Positions 7,892 through 14,965 of a DNA stretch of 21,071 nucleotides are shown one piece after another. A model generated the notes under the pieces. The model ran no database searches. It saw only the letters and a program-made list of their open reading frames with translations, and was not told the DNA's origin. Source of the DNA: Halovivax sp. (GTDB lineage: Archaea; Halobacteriota; Halobacteria; Halobacteriales; Natrialbaceae); NCBI GenBank assembly GCA_007119345.1, contig SKPV01000029.1, forward strand, positions 1 through 21,071, read 5' to 3'. How positions within the stretch are numbered: the first letter of the stretch is position 1; every line of letters starts with the position of its first letter. A program made the position numbers and the translations under genes.

Positions 7892-7922
7892 CGTCCGATG
7901 ATTCGGACGCGTAGTATAAAAG
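7892..7922 (-). promoter_or_regulatory. LUD operon promoter with perfect palindromic operator
   Basis: The TATA-like CTTTTATACT lies on the minus strand at 7913-7922. The inverted repeat CGTCCGATGATTCGGACG (7892-7909) has two perfect 7-bp arms around a 4-nt spacer. It covers the expected transcription start about 25 nt downstream of the TATA box, the classic position for a repressor. The IclR-type gene ending at 7929 is the obvious candidate binder. GTAC-T-GTAC at 7875-7883 is a second small palindrome in the leader. Confidence 0.6.
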
Positions 7923-7928
7923 ACTTGG

Positions 7929-8699
7929 TCAGTAGTGGTTGTACTGGAGTTCGATCACGTTCGCGCTCCGTCTGACCGCCTCGACGAGGTCCGACCGGAG
8001 TTCGTCGTCGCGCTTGATCCGCGACTTCGGCCCCGAAATCGAGACGGCGTGGACGGTCCCCGGATCCGCCTTGTTCCGGATGGGGACCGCGATAGCGACG
8101 ACGCCCTCGCGTCGCTCCTCGTCCTCTACGGAGTAGCCTCGCTCGCGGATCCGCTCGAGTTCCTCCGCAAGGCTCGACCGGTCCGTGATCGTGTTCGGCG
8201 TCTGCCTCGGCAGGCCGTGCCGGTCGACGATCTCGTCGACGCGCTCTTCGGGCAGGTGGGCGAGCATGGCCTTCCCCAGGGCGGTCCAGTGGAGATTCGT
8301 GTGCTCGCCGGTCGGCGTGTTGTCGTAGATCGCGTCCGGGACCTCGGACTTGTAGACGAGGACGCGCTGGCCCCGCTCTTCGACGCCCAGGTTGCCTACC
8401 TCCCCCGTCTCGCTCGCCAGCTTGTCGACGTGGGTTTTCGCCGCTCGGTAGAGGTTGAGACGGTTTCGCGCGCGGCCACCGTGTTTCAGGAATCGGAGGC
8501 TCAGCCGGTACCGTCCGCCTTCGTTGATCGCGTAGCCCGCCCCCTCGAGGCTCTTCAGGTAGATGTGGGCGGTGCTCTTCGGGATGTCCAGGTGGTCGGC
8601 GACCTCCGAGACGCCGACCGTCTCGGCCGTCTCGAGCGCGTCGACGACCTCGAAAACCGTCTCGACCGCCCCGATCGTCCGTTGCGTTCGGTCGCTCAT
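7929..8699 (-). CDS. IclR family transcriptional regulator
   Basis: 256 aa from the ATG at 8699. An N-terminal winged helix-turn-helix (about 10-65: VSEVADHLDIPKSTAHIYLKSLEGAGYAINEGGRYRLSLRFL) binds DNA. The C-terminal effector domain (about 80-250) carries the family landmarks: HWTALGKAMLAHLPEERVDEI, GYSVEDEERREGVVAIAVPI and the closing SISGP stretch. Such regulators usually sense small organic acids or sugar-derived ligands. It is transcribed in the same direction as the LUD operon, 93 nt upstream of it, and probably controls that operon. A longer frame from a GTG at 8882 would add 61 residues unlike the family; a TATA-like box near 8900-8913 keeps that start formally possible, but 8699 gives the normal length. 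Confidence 0.92.
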   Translation of the reverse strand: MSDRTQRTIGAVETVFEVVDALETAETVGVSEVADHLDIPKSTAHIYLKSLEGAGYAINEGGRYRLSLRFLKHGGRARNRLNLYRAAKTHVDKLASETGEVGNLGVEERGQRVLVYKSEVPDAIYDNTPTGEHTNLHWTALGKAMLAHLPEERVDEIVDRHGLPRQTPNTITDRSSLAEELERIRERGYSVEDEERREGVVAIAVPIRNKADPGTVHAVSISGPKSRIKRDDELRSDLVEAVRRSANVIELQYNHY

Positions 8700-8720
8700 A
8701 CCCCACCCACGGCGCCCCGC

Positions 8721-8747
8721 ATTGTAAAGGTGTCCAATAGTGTTAGA
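8721..8747 (-). promoter_or_regulatory. Promoter and possible autoregulatory site of the IclR-type gene
   Basis: The minus strand reads TTTACAAT at 8721-8728, about 25 nt before the ATG. TCCAATAGTGTTAGA (8733-8747), immediately upstream, is an imperfect palindrome (10 of 15 positions symmetrical), the size of known IclR-family operators. Its first part, AGGTGTCCAAT (8728-8738), recurs exactly upstream of the binding-protein gene at 3446-3456. Confidence 0.4.
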
Positions 8748-9742
8748 CGATTCCCGAGACGATCCAACTGGGAATTGTGCATTATTATTAATTATCGTCA
8801 GTGGTCGGAGCGCCGTCGATGGCGATTCCGGCGCAGAACCGGTCAGCAGCACCGAAAATCGGACGGGCGAGAAAATTCGCACTGGACATTACACCCATAC
8901 GTCTGTAATATAACGGCCGTTCGAAGATATTGGACGCCCGTTCAACCCACTACTGACCGCTCTTTCGGTCACGACTCGGCGCCCGGAACCAGCCCGTGCC
9001 GATACCTCGCTCGGGGCCGCCACCGTTCCAGCGTCCGTGAGGGTCGGATCGGGGCCGTTGACCGCTCTCCCGGCCGTCGCGGGCCCGGAATTGGTCGCCG
9101 TTTCGACCGTGGGGGGCGCCGCCCGCACAGTCTCACCCCACGAAACCGCGCGTTCGGCCACGCATCCGCTATCGACGTGCGTTCAACAACGTTGGATTCG
9201 GGTGCTCCGTGAGAGCACACACCACGCGTCCGCTCGACCGGACGAGCGTCGCCGTTCGGGACCGAACGCCGACCGCGACAGGCAACCGATGCGACCTGCT
9301 GACACACCGAACAACGGCGCAGAATGCGGGTGCGAGCGTCTCGTCGACCGGTGACTGCGACGGGGGGATCCGACTCGAAATCCCTCGGTACGGCTCGGAG
9401 CCGGGATTCGGTCTACCGATCGCAGAAGGGGCCGGTACACGTGGCCCCATTCGACCTGCGAGCGGCCGCGCCGGTCCGTGCCGGAACCGAGATCGTCGAT
9501 CCTTCCACGCCGCTCGGTTCGAGCTCGGACGCGACGCTATCGACCTCGGGCGTCGTCTGAAGCAGTCCGCCTCGGAACCCCGACGTCTGGCGCCGACGGA
9601 CGCGCATGTGTCCCTCCCGAAATATCCCAGTCGCTATTACGTTTCGCGACTCTCGCTGCGTACCGACTCGAACGACCCCCGCTTCGACGCTCGACCCGGT
9701 ACTCGTAGCGGCTCGAACCGTCGGAATGCCGACGGGGAGGGG
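8748..9742. other. About 1 kb with no recognisable gene
   Basis: Open frames here are short, arginine/serine-rich and not acidic, unlike the haloarchaeal genes around them. I recognise none. AT-rich patches at 8780-8796 and 8900-8913 could be promoter elements. One 64-codon frame on the minus strand (9413-9607) has a purine-rich stretch GGGAGGGAC shortly before its ATG but resembles nothing known to me. A small hairpin GACCG/CGGTC lies at 8956-8971. The region adjoins three broken genes and is probably the far end of the same decaying segment. Confidence 0.4.
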
Positions 9743-10127
9743 TCAGGCCGCGTACGGGTGGATCGATGAGCGAAGCGCCTCTCCCGCCGCCTGGATCGAC
9801 GCGCGAAGCGCCTCTCCCGTCGCTTGCGTCTCGAACGCGTCCCCGGCGTCGTCGAGGTCCACCCTGTTGTTGAACAGTTCCTCGAGCGGCACGCCGCGCG
9901 CGTCGGTCTCGACGTCCTGGCCGAGGCGTTCGACACGGCCGGCGAACTCGTGGCCGGGCCGATCGGAAAGTCGAGGTCCATACCCCGTCGTTGATGTGGA
10001 TATCCGTGCCGCAGACGCTGTCGAGCTCGACGCGCATCAGGACGTCGCCCGAACCGACCGGCGGAACGTCGACCTCCCGAACGCCGAATCCACCCGGTTC
10101 CTCGAGCACTACCGCTTGCGTTTTCGT
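9743..10127 (-). pseudogene. Zinc-dependent alcohol dehydrogenase (MDR) remnant
   Basis: The minus strand encodes the N-terminus of a medium-chain zinc dehydrogenase: AVVLEEPGGFGVREVDVPPV then DSVCGTDIHINDG, with the catalytic-zinc Cys. The frame then shifts into MDLDFPI and again into PGHEFAGRVERLGQDVETD. After that it jumps directly to the family's C-terminal end (ELFNNRVDLDDAGDAFETQ). The cofactor-binding middle, roughly 200 residues, is missing. The codon where ATG is expected reads ACG (10125-10127). The end carries an 11-codon tandem duplication (9761-9826). At least two frameshifts plus a large internal deletion make this clearly dead. Confidence 0.85.
9761..9826. repeat. 33-bp imperfect tandem duplication in the dehydrogenase remnant
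   Basis: Two adjacent 33-bp units start GATCGATGAGCGAAGCGCCT (9761) and GATCGACGCGCGAAGCGCCT (9794). They duplicate 11 codons, giving GEALRASIQAA and GEALRSSIHPY in the remnant protein. Being a multiple of 3, the duplication did not itself shift the frame. Confidence 0.8.
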
Positions 10128-10278
10128 GATATCTCCGTGGTTCCGTCCGCTGTATTGGTCCGTCCGTTCCGGTCGCGTGCGTTGCCGCGCGAATTCACCC
10201 GAGTGGGTATCGGTAGCGACTCCGCACGCGCGTCGGGAGTCCCGGGCGGTTCGCCCGCCGTACGACCGGTCGAGCGCG

Positions 10279-11039
10279 TCACCGGACGGTGTATCCGCCG
10301 TCGATGATGACCGTCTCGCCCGTCACGTACGACGACGCGTCGGAGGAGAGGTAGACGGCGAGCGGAGCGATATCGTCCGGTCTCGCCAGTTCGTCCATCA
10401 GCATCTCCGACTTCCAGGTGTTCAGCAGCTCCTCGTCCTCGACGAGGATCTCCGTTTCGACGTACCCGGGCGCGATGTTGTTCACGCGGATACCGTGTCT
10501 CGCCCACTCCGAGGCGAGTTGCCGAGAGAAGGCCTCCATCCCCCTTTCGACGCCTGGTAGTCGACGTGGCGCTGCGGGTAGTTGGCGACGAACGCCGACA
10601 TGGAGGTGACGTTGACGATCGAGCCGCCCCCGCTATCGATCATCACGTTGCCGGCGTGCTTCGAGCAGAGGAACGTCCCCGTGAGGTTGATATCGATGGG
10701 TTCCCGCCACTCCTCGAGCGGCTTCTCCTCCGCACCGCCGTGTATCGCGATCCCAGCGTTGTTGACGAGCACGTCGATCGACCCGAACTCGTCGACGGTC
10801 CTCGCGGCGAGTTTTTCGACCTCGGACTCGACGCTCACGTCGGTCGGAACCGCGACGGCCGACGCCGTCGTCGTCTCGTCGATCGCTCTGGCCGCCTCGC
10901 GGCCCGTCCCCGGCGTCCGATTGGCGATCACCACGTCGGAACCGGCCTCCGCCAGGCCGCGAGCGATGGCTTTGCCGATCCCTCGATTCCCACCCGTGAC
11001 GATCGAGGTCCGCCCGTCTAGGTTGAACGAATCTAGCAC
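10279..11039 (-). pseudogene. SDR-family oxidoreductase with a single frameshift
   Basis: Classical short-chain dehydrogenase, about 253 aa if the frame is joined. The first part, from a GTG at 11039, has the cofactor motif TGGNRGIG (15-22), NNAG (93-96), Ser148 and catalytic YQASK (Tyr161, Lys165). The second part, from 10539, continues EAFSRQLASEWARHGIRVNN through IAPGYVETEI and ends VTGETVIIDGGYTVR. The break lies in a run of five G (minus strand, 10540-10544); one more G would restore a continuous reading frame. All catalytic residues are intact, so this is either a recent inactivation or a homopolymer sequencing error. Relatives act on sugars, sugar acids or 3-oxoacyl substrates; this one's substrate is unknown. 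Confidence 0.85.
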
Positions 11040-11249
11040 GGACAGTAGTTACAATTCGGACGTCGAGGAGCATAACCGTTATCGCAAGAACTCGGCCTGA
11101 TCGCGTTCGAGCGGTGTGGGCCTCCCCGGCCCCGAATACGGACGACCCGGAGTAGTACCGTGACGGACGTTCGTGACCGATCGAAGCGGGAGCTCACCCG
11201 AATCCGACGCGCGATCGAAACTCGAGGCCGCCCGCGACCGCGGGCTCGC

Positions 11250-11630
11250 TCATAGCCCCCTCCAGCTGTGGGCCGGTTCCCACCCGAGTTGCTCGTGGGC
11301 CTCGTCGATGCTGATGATCGATTCGGTTCCCGGGATCCCTCCGCTGAGCGCCGCCTCGGGGGGAGTACTCGTCGACGGTCGTCGAACTCGGGTCGTCCGC
11401 GGTCGTGTCCGCGGCGACGGCCCAGAACCGCTCGTGGCCGTCGTGGTCCGCGTCCATCGCCAGTCGAGCGAGTCTCCGCGTCGTCCTCGACGTGCACGAC
11501 CGAGAACGGGACGTCGCGCGTCGTGTAGTGGCACGCGTCGCGCAGCCCGTCGAGGCTCCGATCCTCCTCGACGAACGCCTCCCCGATGCCCGCGCTCGCA
11601 CCCGTCAAGAGCGCGCCCCGGCTCTCGATT
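11250..11630 (-). pseudogene. NAD-dependent epimerase/dehydratase remnant
   Basis: Pieces of an extended SDR (sugar epimerase-like) lie in three frames of the minus strand. First comes ALLTGASAGIGEAFVEE, the Rossmann start, running straight into a C-terminal-type stretch DACHYTTRDVPFSVVHVEDD. A frameshift near 11476 leads to LARLAMDADHDGHERFWAVA. A second near 11355 leads to EAALSGGIPGTESIISIDEA and HEQLGWEPAHSWRGL, then stop at 11250-11252. Most of the central domain is deleted. The stop is the genuine family end. The left boundary is approximate. Confidence 0.8.
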
Positions 11631-11751
11631 CCGGGGTCCGTATCCGAATCTGGGCGCGCTATCGAGCATAAATCCCGCGTACGCTGCCGAGTCCGACGGT
11701 TCCGTTTTCGCGGGTTCCCGCCGTCTCCGCGGAGCCGACAGGAGTCGATTC

Positions 11752-12807
11752 CTACGGGAGCGGTCGGTCGTACCGGTCGGCCAGCCGCCCCAGGCTCTCG
11801 TGGGTCCCCTCGCTCAGCGGGACGCCCCTCCGCTCGTTCTCTCGACGCCGTCTAGCTTCGGGCTCCCCCGGAAGCAACACTTCGTCGACGCCGTCGGCCG
11901 TCGGGCTGGCCTTCAACGAATCGACGTACTCGTCGATTCTGGCTCGAAAGTCATCCGGATCCATCGCCGCCGAAACGTCGATGGCGGTGACGAAGTGACC
12001 GAGTCGCATCGGCTCGTCGTACTCGTCGTACAGCGGACCGATCTCCGGACTCGCTCTCGCACCCGAAAGGAGTCCGCATAGCGCGTCCACGATCACGGCG
12101 AGGCCGTACCCCTTCGGTCCGCCGAGGGGTCGTAGCGCCGCCACTTCGCGCGGATCGGTCGTCGGGTTCCCGTCGGCGTCCACCGCCCAGTGGTCGGGAA
12201 TCTCCTCCCCCGTCACCGCCGCGACGTGGTCGATCTTGCCCATCGCTACGACGCTCGTTGCCATGTCGAGCGTGATCGGAAACTCCCGGTTCGTCGGCAC
12301 CGCCACGGAGATCGGATTCGTCCCCAGAAGGGCTTCCGTTCCGCCGTACGGGACGACGTCGGGGCCGACGTTCGTCAACGACACCCCGATGAAGTCCGCC
12401 TCGGCGGCGCGTTGCGTGTAAAACGCCGCGGTTCCGAAGTGATTGCTGTTCTCTACGACAGCCGTCCCGACGCCGGCGTCGCGAGCCATGTCCATGGCGG
12501 CGTCCATCGCGCGCACGGCCGCGGCTTGCCCGGGACCGTCGTCGGCGTCGACGCGCGCGAACGCGAGGGCGATCCGTTCGGCGCCGATGTCGGGGTCGGG
12601 GTTGAACCCGCCAGCCTCGAACTTGCGGACGTAGGTCTCGAGTCGTGCCACGCCGTGGGAATCGATACCGCGCAAGTCTGCCCGGACGAGGGCTCGGCCG
12701 AGTAGCGACGCGTGCTCGTCGACGACGCCGACTTCCCGGAGGACGTCCGCGACGAACGACTCGAGCGCGTCGGGATCGATCCGACGGAACGGTTCACACT
12801 CGGTCAT
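11752..12807 (-). CDS. Ldh2/malate-lactate dehydrogenase family oxidoreductase
   Basis: 351 aa, usual family length. This is the NAD(P)H-dependent family of malate/L-sulfolactate dehydrogenase, ureidoglycolate dehydrogenase and 2,3-diketo-L-gulonate reductase, unrelated to classical lactate dehydrogenase. Visible motifs are GIDSHGVARL (Ser50, His51), VENSNHFGTAAFY (His123), LLGTNPISVAVPT, DMATSVVAMGKI and PLGGPKGYGLAVIVDAL. It probably interconverts a 2-keto acid and a 2-hydroxyacid. It is intact although both neighbours are relics (epimerase downstream, transposase upstream), so it may still be under selection. A 42-codon frame upstream overlaps its ATG by 4 nt. Confidence 0.9.
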   Translation of the reverse strand: MTECEPFRRIDPDALESFVADVLREVGVVDEHASLLGRALVRADLRGIDSHGVARLETYVRKFEAGGFNPDPDIGAERIALAFARVDADDGPGQAAAVRAMDAAMDMARDAGVGTAVVENSNHFGTAAFYTQRAAEADFIGVSLTNVGPDVVPYGGTEALLGTNPISVAVPTNREFPITLDMATSVVAMGKIDHVAAVTGEEIPDHWAVDADGNPTTDPREVAALRPLGGPKGYGLAVIVDALCGLLSGARASPEIGPLYDEYDEPMRLGHFVTAIDVSAAMDPDDFRARIDEYVDSLKASPTADGVDEVLLPGEPEARRRRENERRGVPLSEGTHESLGRLADRYDRPLP

Positions 12808-12932
12808 CGTCCGGTCCGTTCGCCCCGATACCGGAACTCGGATCGGGTCTCGAGCGATCGCGCCCGGTCCTCCCGGACCGCGCGACGTCCCGGATCGAAC
12901 CGCGGGATGAATCGCGTGGCTGGCGAAGTCAT
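12804..12932 (-). CDS. Possible 42-aa leader ORF coupled to the Ldh2-type gene
   Basis: A short frame MTSPATRFIPRF... ends in TGA overlapping the ATG of the dehydrogenase gene (ATGA), the same coupling used by the real operons in this window. A TATA-like CCTATACGG (minus strand, about 12957-12965) lies about 28 nt before its ATG, and a GTACTAGTAC palindrome (12934-12943) falls directly in front of the start. Against it, the product is very arginine-rich (about 13 of 42) and not acidic, unlike haloarchaeal proteins. I do not recognise it. It may be a regulatory leader or merely a 5' untranslated region. Confidence 0.3.
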   Translation of the reverse strand: MTSPATRFIPRFDPGRRAVREDRARSLETRSEFRYRGERTGR

Positions 12933-12933
12933 G

Positions 12934-12965
12934 GTACTAGTACGCATTCGACACGCCGTATAGGT
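12934..12965 (-). promoter_or_regulatory. Promoter region of the Ldh2-type gene with GTACTAGTAC palindrome
   Basis: The minus strand carries TATA-like CCTATACGG at about 12957-12965. The perfect 10-bp palindrome GTACTAGTAC (12934-12943) lies at the expected transcription start. A similar GTAC-T-GTAC occurs in the LUD operon leader (7875-7883). This is consistent with an operator but not proven. Confidence 0.4.
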
Positions 12966-13043
12966 TGCCCCGGACGCAGGAGCATCGTTTAGATCGGCCC
13001 GTTCCAGCAGTACCCGACCTCTGCAGCCGGGTTCGACCGGTTC

Positions 13044-13620
13044 CTATTCTGCGATTCCAAACACATTCTTGAGATGGTAGGTTCTGTTTTTTCCTTCATG
13101 ATAGACACGTTTGGCGCAGTTGCACTGACCGGGACGTTCGTACCGATATTCGGAGCCGCGGGGGTGGAGCGCAGCGTTCAGCCATTCGGCTGAATCGACG
13201 GGAAAGCCGGCATCGTCGACGCCGTGTTTCCCGTCGAGTTCGTCGAGAATTATTCAGGCGAACCCGGTGTTCCTGGTGGGGAACGGCCGAGCATGAAGAT
13301 ATTCGGTCGTCGGGAGATCGACGGCGACGAACAGCCAGTACCGTCCATCAGTCAGCTGGATCACCGTCTCGTCGACCGCGACGTCATCGGCGAGTTACTG
13401 TCCTCGGGCTGTAGGTTCGCGTTTTGCACCCAGTTGTGGACGGTAAACCGAGCACGGTCGGCACCGAACCACTCCAGAGTACGAATACTATTTTAAATCG
13501 ATATATCTGCCAGGTGGAAGGGGTACTGAGTCGCATTCGCTCGCCCGGTGTCTGCTCACGTTTCACAAAACAGAACTGCAAGTCGCTGCTGGGTAGCGTG
13601 AGGCGGCTGAATTCGGGCAC
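13044..13620 (-). pseudogene. IS6-family (haloarchaeal type) transposase, inactivated
   Basis: Across three minus-strand frames the whole transposase can be followed. A start-like VPEFSRLTLPSSDLQFCFVK leads to EQTPGERMRL. After a frameshift come YPFHLADISI, stop, NSIRTLEWFGADRAR and FTVHNWVQNANLQPEDS. After another shift come DDVAVDETVIQL and DGRYWLFVAVD, the first DDE Asp. FPTRNTGFA-stop-IILDEL and GVDDAGFPVDSAEWL then give the second Asp. CAKRVYHEGKNRTYHLKNVF is the third-acid region and ends at the stop 13044-13046. At least two frameshifts and two internal stops are present. I could not identify terminal inverted repeats. Confidence 0.82.
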
Positions 13621-13790
13621 GGATACCGCGAATTTCACCACCTCGCTCCTTCGAACGCTACTCTGGACACCGCCGCCTCGGGGCGTCCGAAACCCGGTCG
13701 TCCGCTCGATCGGCCCTCGCCACGCCCCGACCGAACGTCCCCGGACGTCGACGCGGGAGTTATTGCACGACCGATCGTAGTCACCTGCCA
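13621..13790 (+). promoter_or_regulatory. Upstream region and promoter of the D-2-hydroxyacid dehydrogenase gene
   Basis: No gene is visible between the transposase relic and the dehydrogenase start. The TATA-like AGTTATTGC at 13758-13765 lies about 28 nt before the ATG at 13791, fitting a leaderless transcript. Confidence 0.45.
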
Positions 13791-14756
13791 ATGGGCCAAA
13801 CCGTCGTCGCCGTCGGTCACGGCTTTCCAGACCTGTCGATCGAGCGGAAGGTATTCGCAGAGGCGGACGTCGCCGTCCGCGAAGCGGAGGCGGAAACCGA
13901 GGAAGCGGTGGTCGAGGCCGCCCGCGACGCCGACGCGCTGTTGATCCAGCACGCGCCCGTCGGTCGAACGGTCTTCGGCGCGGTCGAGAACCTCGAAGTG
14001 ATCGGGAGGTACGGCATCGGCGTGGACACGATCGATCTCGACGCCGCGACGGAGGAGGGCGTCGCGGTGGTCAACGTTCCCGACTACTGTCTCGACGAGG
14101 TCCCGACGCACGCGGTGGCGCTGCTCCTCGCGGTCGAGCGACGGATCGCGCGATACGACGCGGAGGTGGAAACCGGGAGCTGGGACTGGACGACCGGGCG
14201 GCCGATCTACCGGTTGCGCGGACGGACCCTCGGTCTCGCCGGCTTCGGCGAACTCGCCCGGCGGGTGGTCCGGAAAGTCGAGCCGTTCGGGTTCGAACCG
14301 ATCGCCTACGACCCGTACGTTTCCGCCGACGAGATGGCCGACCGCGGGGTCGAAAAAGTCCCGTTCGACGGACTACTCGAGCGATCGGACGTCGTGTCGG
14401 TGCACGCTCCCCTGACCGACGAGACGAGAACCCTCTTCGACGGGGACGCGCTCGCGGCGATGGACGAGGAGGCCGTCCTCATCAACACTTCGCGAGGGGA
14501 GATCGTCGACGTAGACGCGTTGTACGACGCGCTCGTCGACGGGGAACTTCGTGGCGCGGGCCTCGACGTGCTGCCCGAGGAGCCGCCGAGCGATCACCCG
14601 ATCGTCGAGCTCGACTCGGCGGTGATCACACCGCACGCGGCCTGGTACTCGGAGGAATCGATGGTCCAGCTGCGTCGTACCGTCGCCGAGGACGTCCTGC
14701 GCGTCTTTCGCGGTCGGGTCCCCAAGAATCCCGTCAACGAGGCCGTCTTCCGCTGA
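13791..14756 (+). CDS. D-isomer-specific 2-hydroxyacid dehydrogenase (CtBP/phosphoglycerate dehydrogenase-like)
   Basis: 321 aa. It reduces or oxidises a D-2-hydroxy acid with NAD(H). The Rossmann motif LGLAGFGELARRV (147-159) is a slightly altered GxGxxG. Catalytic residues are in place: Arg235 (NTSRGEIVD), Glu264 (LDVLPEEPP) and His282 (ITPHAAWYSEES). The substrate-domain element RYGIGVDTIDL (73-83) is typical, and the closing GRVPKNPVNEAV matches the CtBP-like branch. The 3' end of the gene (from 14712) is the first copy of a 49-bp tandem repeat that continues past the stop. It lies next to sugar-acid enzymes, so its substrate is likely glyoxylate-, hydroxypyruvate- or sugar-acid-like (inference). 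Confidence 0.93.
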   Translation: MGQTVVAVGHGFPDLSIERKVFAEADVAVREAEAETEEAVVEAARDADALLIQHAPVGRTVFGAVENLEVIGRYGIGVDTIDLDAATEEGVAVVNVPDYCLDEVPTHAVALLLAVERRIARYDAEVETGSWDWTTGRPIYRLRGRTLGLAGFGELARRVVRKVEPFGFEPIAYDPYVSADEMADRGVEKVPFDGLLERSDVVSVHAPLTDETRTLFDGDALAAMDEEAVLINTSRGEIVDVDALYDALVDGELRGAGLDVLPEEPPSDHPIVELDSAVITPHAAWYSEESMVQLRRTVAEDVLRVFRGRVPKNPVNEAVFR

Positions 14757-14870
14757 CCGCGGCCGGGTCCCGAAGAATCCCGTCGACGAGGCCGTCTTCC
14801 GCTGACCGCGGCCGGGTCCCGAAGAATCCCGTCGACGAGGCCGTCTTCGGCTGAACGCGGCCGGGCCCCG
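14712..14870. repeat. 49-bp tandem repeat, 3.2 copies, spanning a stop codon
   Basis: The units are 14712-14760, 14761-14809 and 14810-14858, plus a 12-nt partial copy to 14870. Copy 1 holds the last 14 codons and stop of the D-2-hydroxyacid dehydrogenase gene; copies 2 and 3 repeat this segment downstream of the stop. Copies 2 and 3 are more alike to each other than to copy 1, suggesting stepwise expansion. Because 49 is not a multiple of 3, each copy is in a different frame. Confidence 0.92.
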
Positions 14871-14965
14871 TTCGTCTGCCGCCGTTCCGGCGACCCTCGT
14901 CGGGGCCGCGGGCCGTCCTGCTCGCGCAGTGGACCTCCCGAGAGGCCCGCGACGACAAATCGCTC

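Noticed and set aside
7929..8882. Longer IclR start at a GTG (8882)
   Set aside because: The extra 61 residues do not resemble the family and the ATG at 8699 gives normal length. It was kept only as an alternative because of a TATA-like box upstream.
7927..8958. 12-bp inverted repeat GGTCAGTAGTGG/CCACTACTGACC flanking the IclR-type gene
   Set aside because: Matches of this length are expected by chance in a window this size. No transposase or target duplication accompanies it.
10540..10544. Programmed frameshifting in the SDR gene
   Set aside because: There is no slippery heptamer with downstream structure. A plain G-run indel beside other broken genes is simpler.
14712..14870. CRISPR-like array
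   Set aside because: The units are contiguous without spacers and copy 1 is coding. It is a tandem duplication, and no cas genes are present.
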